From CBFGTA01 sp965651595 (GTDB lineage: Bacteria; Actinomycetota; Actinomycetes; S36-B12; UBA10799), in assembly GCA_965651595.1 (NCBI GenBank), contig CBFGTA010000128.1, positions 1-5,380 of the forward strand: DNA of 5,380 bases. The letters run 5' to 3'. The notes under the pieces were generated by a model. It saw only the letters and a program-made list of their open reading frames with translations. It was not told the origin of the DNA and ran no database searches. Position 1 is the first letter of the stretch. Each line of letters starts with the position of its first letter. Below, one piece after another: positions 3,546 to 5,380 of the stretch. A program made the translations under genes and the position numbers.

Positions 3546-5380
3546 TTAGGTCGTGAGGTCGTTGAGTTGTTCGTCGAGGACGTCAGCGGCCCGAAGCGCC
3601 ATAGCCATGATCGTCACCTGGGGGTTGACGCCCAGCGAAGTGGGCAGGACTGACGCGTCAACGACGTAGAGTCCTTCGTGGCCGAAGACTCGGTGAGTCG
3701 AATCGACGACAGCCACCCGCGGATCCGTACCCATTCGTGCCGTCCCCATCGGATGGAAGGCGACGGGTCGGAACTGGTTGGCCGACAATCGAGTCGTCCG
3801 GAGTCCCCTCGCGGCCGCGATAGTCGACAGCACATCGACTCCTCGGATCCGGGTGTGGACGTCCGTGGCTCCGCCGCGGAGGAGGATTTCGGTGAGTTCG
3901 GCCGCTCCGGACTGCAAGGCCCGCAGCACGCGCGGTGTGATTCGGTAGTGGATCCGGGGCCGTCCCGATGCCGCTGCAGTTACCGTTCCGGGACCGGAGT
4001 CGCGCACCATGAAACCGAACTGAGCCACGCGTCCCCAGTCGTCCATCCAGTCGGCCAGCGCACTTCCGATCATGGGGAGACCAGCGGCAGCGAGGCCCGG
4101 CGGTAGGTAGAACCCCTCGTGAGTGACAAGGCTGTCGGCGCGGCTGCGCACGCCGTAACTCATCGGGATGGCCGACCACGGTCGAGTCCCATCCTGGGGG
4201 AGTTTGACCATGAATCCGAGCGCGGGCTGAATCGACAGATTGCGCCCGAGTGCGGGCGAGCAGATACCGTTGCGCACGAGCAGGGCAGGTGTGGCGAGAG
4301 CCCCCGCCGCCAGTACAACTATCCGGGCGCGGATCTCGATGCGCCGTCTAGCTCCGCTATGGTTGTAGCCGTAGGCGACGACTCCGACAGCTTTCTGTCG
4401 GTTCAGCACGATCTGTTCAACTGTCATCTGTGAGTACAGGCCTGCACCGGCTCGCAGGGCGCGGGGAACCCAGGTGACGTCGGCACTGTTCTTGGCTCCC
4501 GTAGGGCAACCCATGGCGCATTCGCCCTGACCGTCGCAGCTGACCGCGTTGCGTGGCAGCACCCCATGGGTCAGGCCCATAGTCGAAGCTCCTCGGGCCA
4601 CCACTTGTGCAATCTGTCCGAGGTAGCGATCGTCGGCCGGGGCAACGCCCAGGGCGCGTTCAACGGTGTCCAAGTGTCGAGCGAACGAGGCGGGAGCAAA
4701 GTCAGTAGGCAGTCCCCCTGCTACCCACTGTTCTAGGACGGCGTCAGGAGTTCGTAAGGCCACTCCGCTGTTGACGGTCGTGCTTCCGCCAACCGTTCGT
4801 CCGCTCGGAATCAGGATCGGCGGGTTGCCGAGGGCAAGCGTCGCACCAGAGTCCCAATACATGCGCAGACTCCGTTGCACTGGATCGGTGCTGAAGTCTC
4901 CCCGATGAAAGTACTGACCGGCCTCTGCGAGAGCTACGGCGTGGCCGCGCTCGGCCAGGACCGCAGCCAGTGGAGCGCCACCGGCGCCGCTCCCGACGAC
5001 CACCACATCAGCTTCGATCACGCTGTCGGAGGGCAGGTCGTTCGGGGTGATGGTGGCCGCTACATGTCGCGGCAGCGGGCCGGCTGGCGGAGTGCGGGGG
5101 CCGGGCATCCCGATGGCAGCTCGGTAGTCCTCACGCTGAAAATGGGCGAGCTTGATGGGTGTGGTGACAACTTGCAGCAGTGCGTCTCCGGCAGCGAATC
5201 TGCTGGCAAGAGCCAACAGTTGGCGTTGTTTCTGCGTCGACAAGGAGGCGAATGGGCGACCGTGGCGGCCGAGAGCAAGAGTGTTGAGGGCGCGCAGGGC
5301 CTGCTTCACCATCATGTGGACGGCCCACGGTAGGCGGGACACCCAAGCCGATGTCAGTTGGACTGATTCCGAGTCGAACG
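3546..5380 (-). CDS. GMC-family FAD-dependent oxidoreductase, probably partial at its N-terminus
   Basis: Numbering is from a GTG at 5342 (598 residues). The frame stays open for 12 more codons to the right edge, with coding-like sequence (FDSESVQLTSAW) before the GTG, so the true start may lie outside. The first ~75 residues are helical and resemble the N-terminal extension of long-chain alcohol oxidase/cholesterol oxidase-like GMC proteins. Then come the FAD Rossmann motif GSGAGG (117-122) with ribose-binding Glu140, GGSTTVNSG (185-193), a Cys-rich segment CDGQGECAMGCPTGAK (269-284), and LAAGALATPALL (344-355). The C-terminal domain carries the expected catalytic His530 (FHPMGTARMG) and Asn573 (GVNPQ). 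It should oxidise an alcohol or sterol-like group using FAD; the substrate cannot be told. Relatives often have CxxCxxC in the Cys segment; here the second Cys is Gln272. No functional link to the magnesium genes is evident. Confidence 0.92.
   Translation of the reverse strand, partial: FDSESVQLTSAWVSRLPWAVHMMVKQALRALNTLALGRHGRPFASLSTQKQRQLLALASRFAAGDALLQVVTTPIKLAHFQREDYRAAIGMPGPRTPPAGPLPRHVAATITPNDLPSDSVIEADVVVVGSGAGGAPLAAVLAERGHAVALAEAGQYFHRGDFSTDPVQRSLRMYWDSGATLALGNPPILIPSGRTVGGSTTVNSGVALRTPDAVLEQWVAGGLPTDFAPASFARHLDTVERALGVAPADDRYLGQIAQVVARGASTMGLTHGVLPRNAVSCDGQGECAMGCPTGAKNSADVTWVPRALRAGAGLYSQMTVEQIVLNRQKAVGVVAYGYNHSGARRRIEIRARIVVLAAGALATPALLVRNGICSPALGRNLSIQPALGFMVKLPQDGTRPWSAIPMSYGVRSRADSLVTHEGFYLPPGLAAAGLPMIGSALADWMDDWGRVAQFGFMVRDSGPGTVTAAASGRPRIHYRITPRVLRALQSGAAELTEILLRGGATDVHTRIRGVDVLSTIAAARGLRTTRLSANQFRPVAFHPMGTARMGTDPRVAVVDSTHRVFGHEGLYVVDASVLPTSLGVNPQVTIMAMALRAADVLDEQLNDLTT

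Overview
The window is GC-rich and all its genes lie on the minus strand, so transcription runs from high to low coordinates. Codon use, TANNNT -10 boxes with weak -35 regions, a possible leaderless start and the protein families all suggest a high-GC Gram-positive bacterium (Actinomycetota). That placement is inference; nothing visible fixes a genus.

In transcription order: (1) 5380-3546, a GMC-family FAD-dependent oxidoreductase whose reading frame is still open at the right edge, so its true start may lie outside. (2) 3545-3183, a 363-base stretch without a long gene. It holds a likely promoter (TAGAAT), a 17-codon upstream ORF with a perfect AGGAGG Shine-Dalgarno, and several short arms that can pair in alternative ways. 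(3) 3182-1860, MgtE, a CBS-gated Mg2+ channel/transporter. (4) 1754-1074, an unrecognised protein with an N-terminal membrane anchor, a Pro/Ser/Thr-rich linker and a small extracytoplasmic domain, possibly translated from a leaderless mRNA. (5) 1000-1, a CNNM/CorC-type membrane protein with a CBS pair, cut by the left edge. This gene is open at the edge but unmistakable.

The likely theme is magnesium handling: an MgtE uptake channel and a CNNM/CorC protein (a family linked to Mg2+ export) lie close together around a small surface protein. The GMC oxidoreductase looks functionally unrelated.

The most interesting part is the mgtE leader. Its short ORF encodes an acidic, proline-rich peptide resembling in length and character the MgtL leader peptide that senses Mg2+ in enterobacteria. 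Its proline codons carry an exact 8-base complement of the mgtE ribosome binding site. The same bases can also pair with the uORF's own Shine-Dalgarno and overlap a GTCCGG/CCGGAC stem. This suggests an undescribed Mg2+-responsive attenuation or translational switch. The structure is read by eye and is untested.
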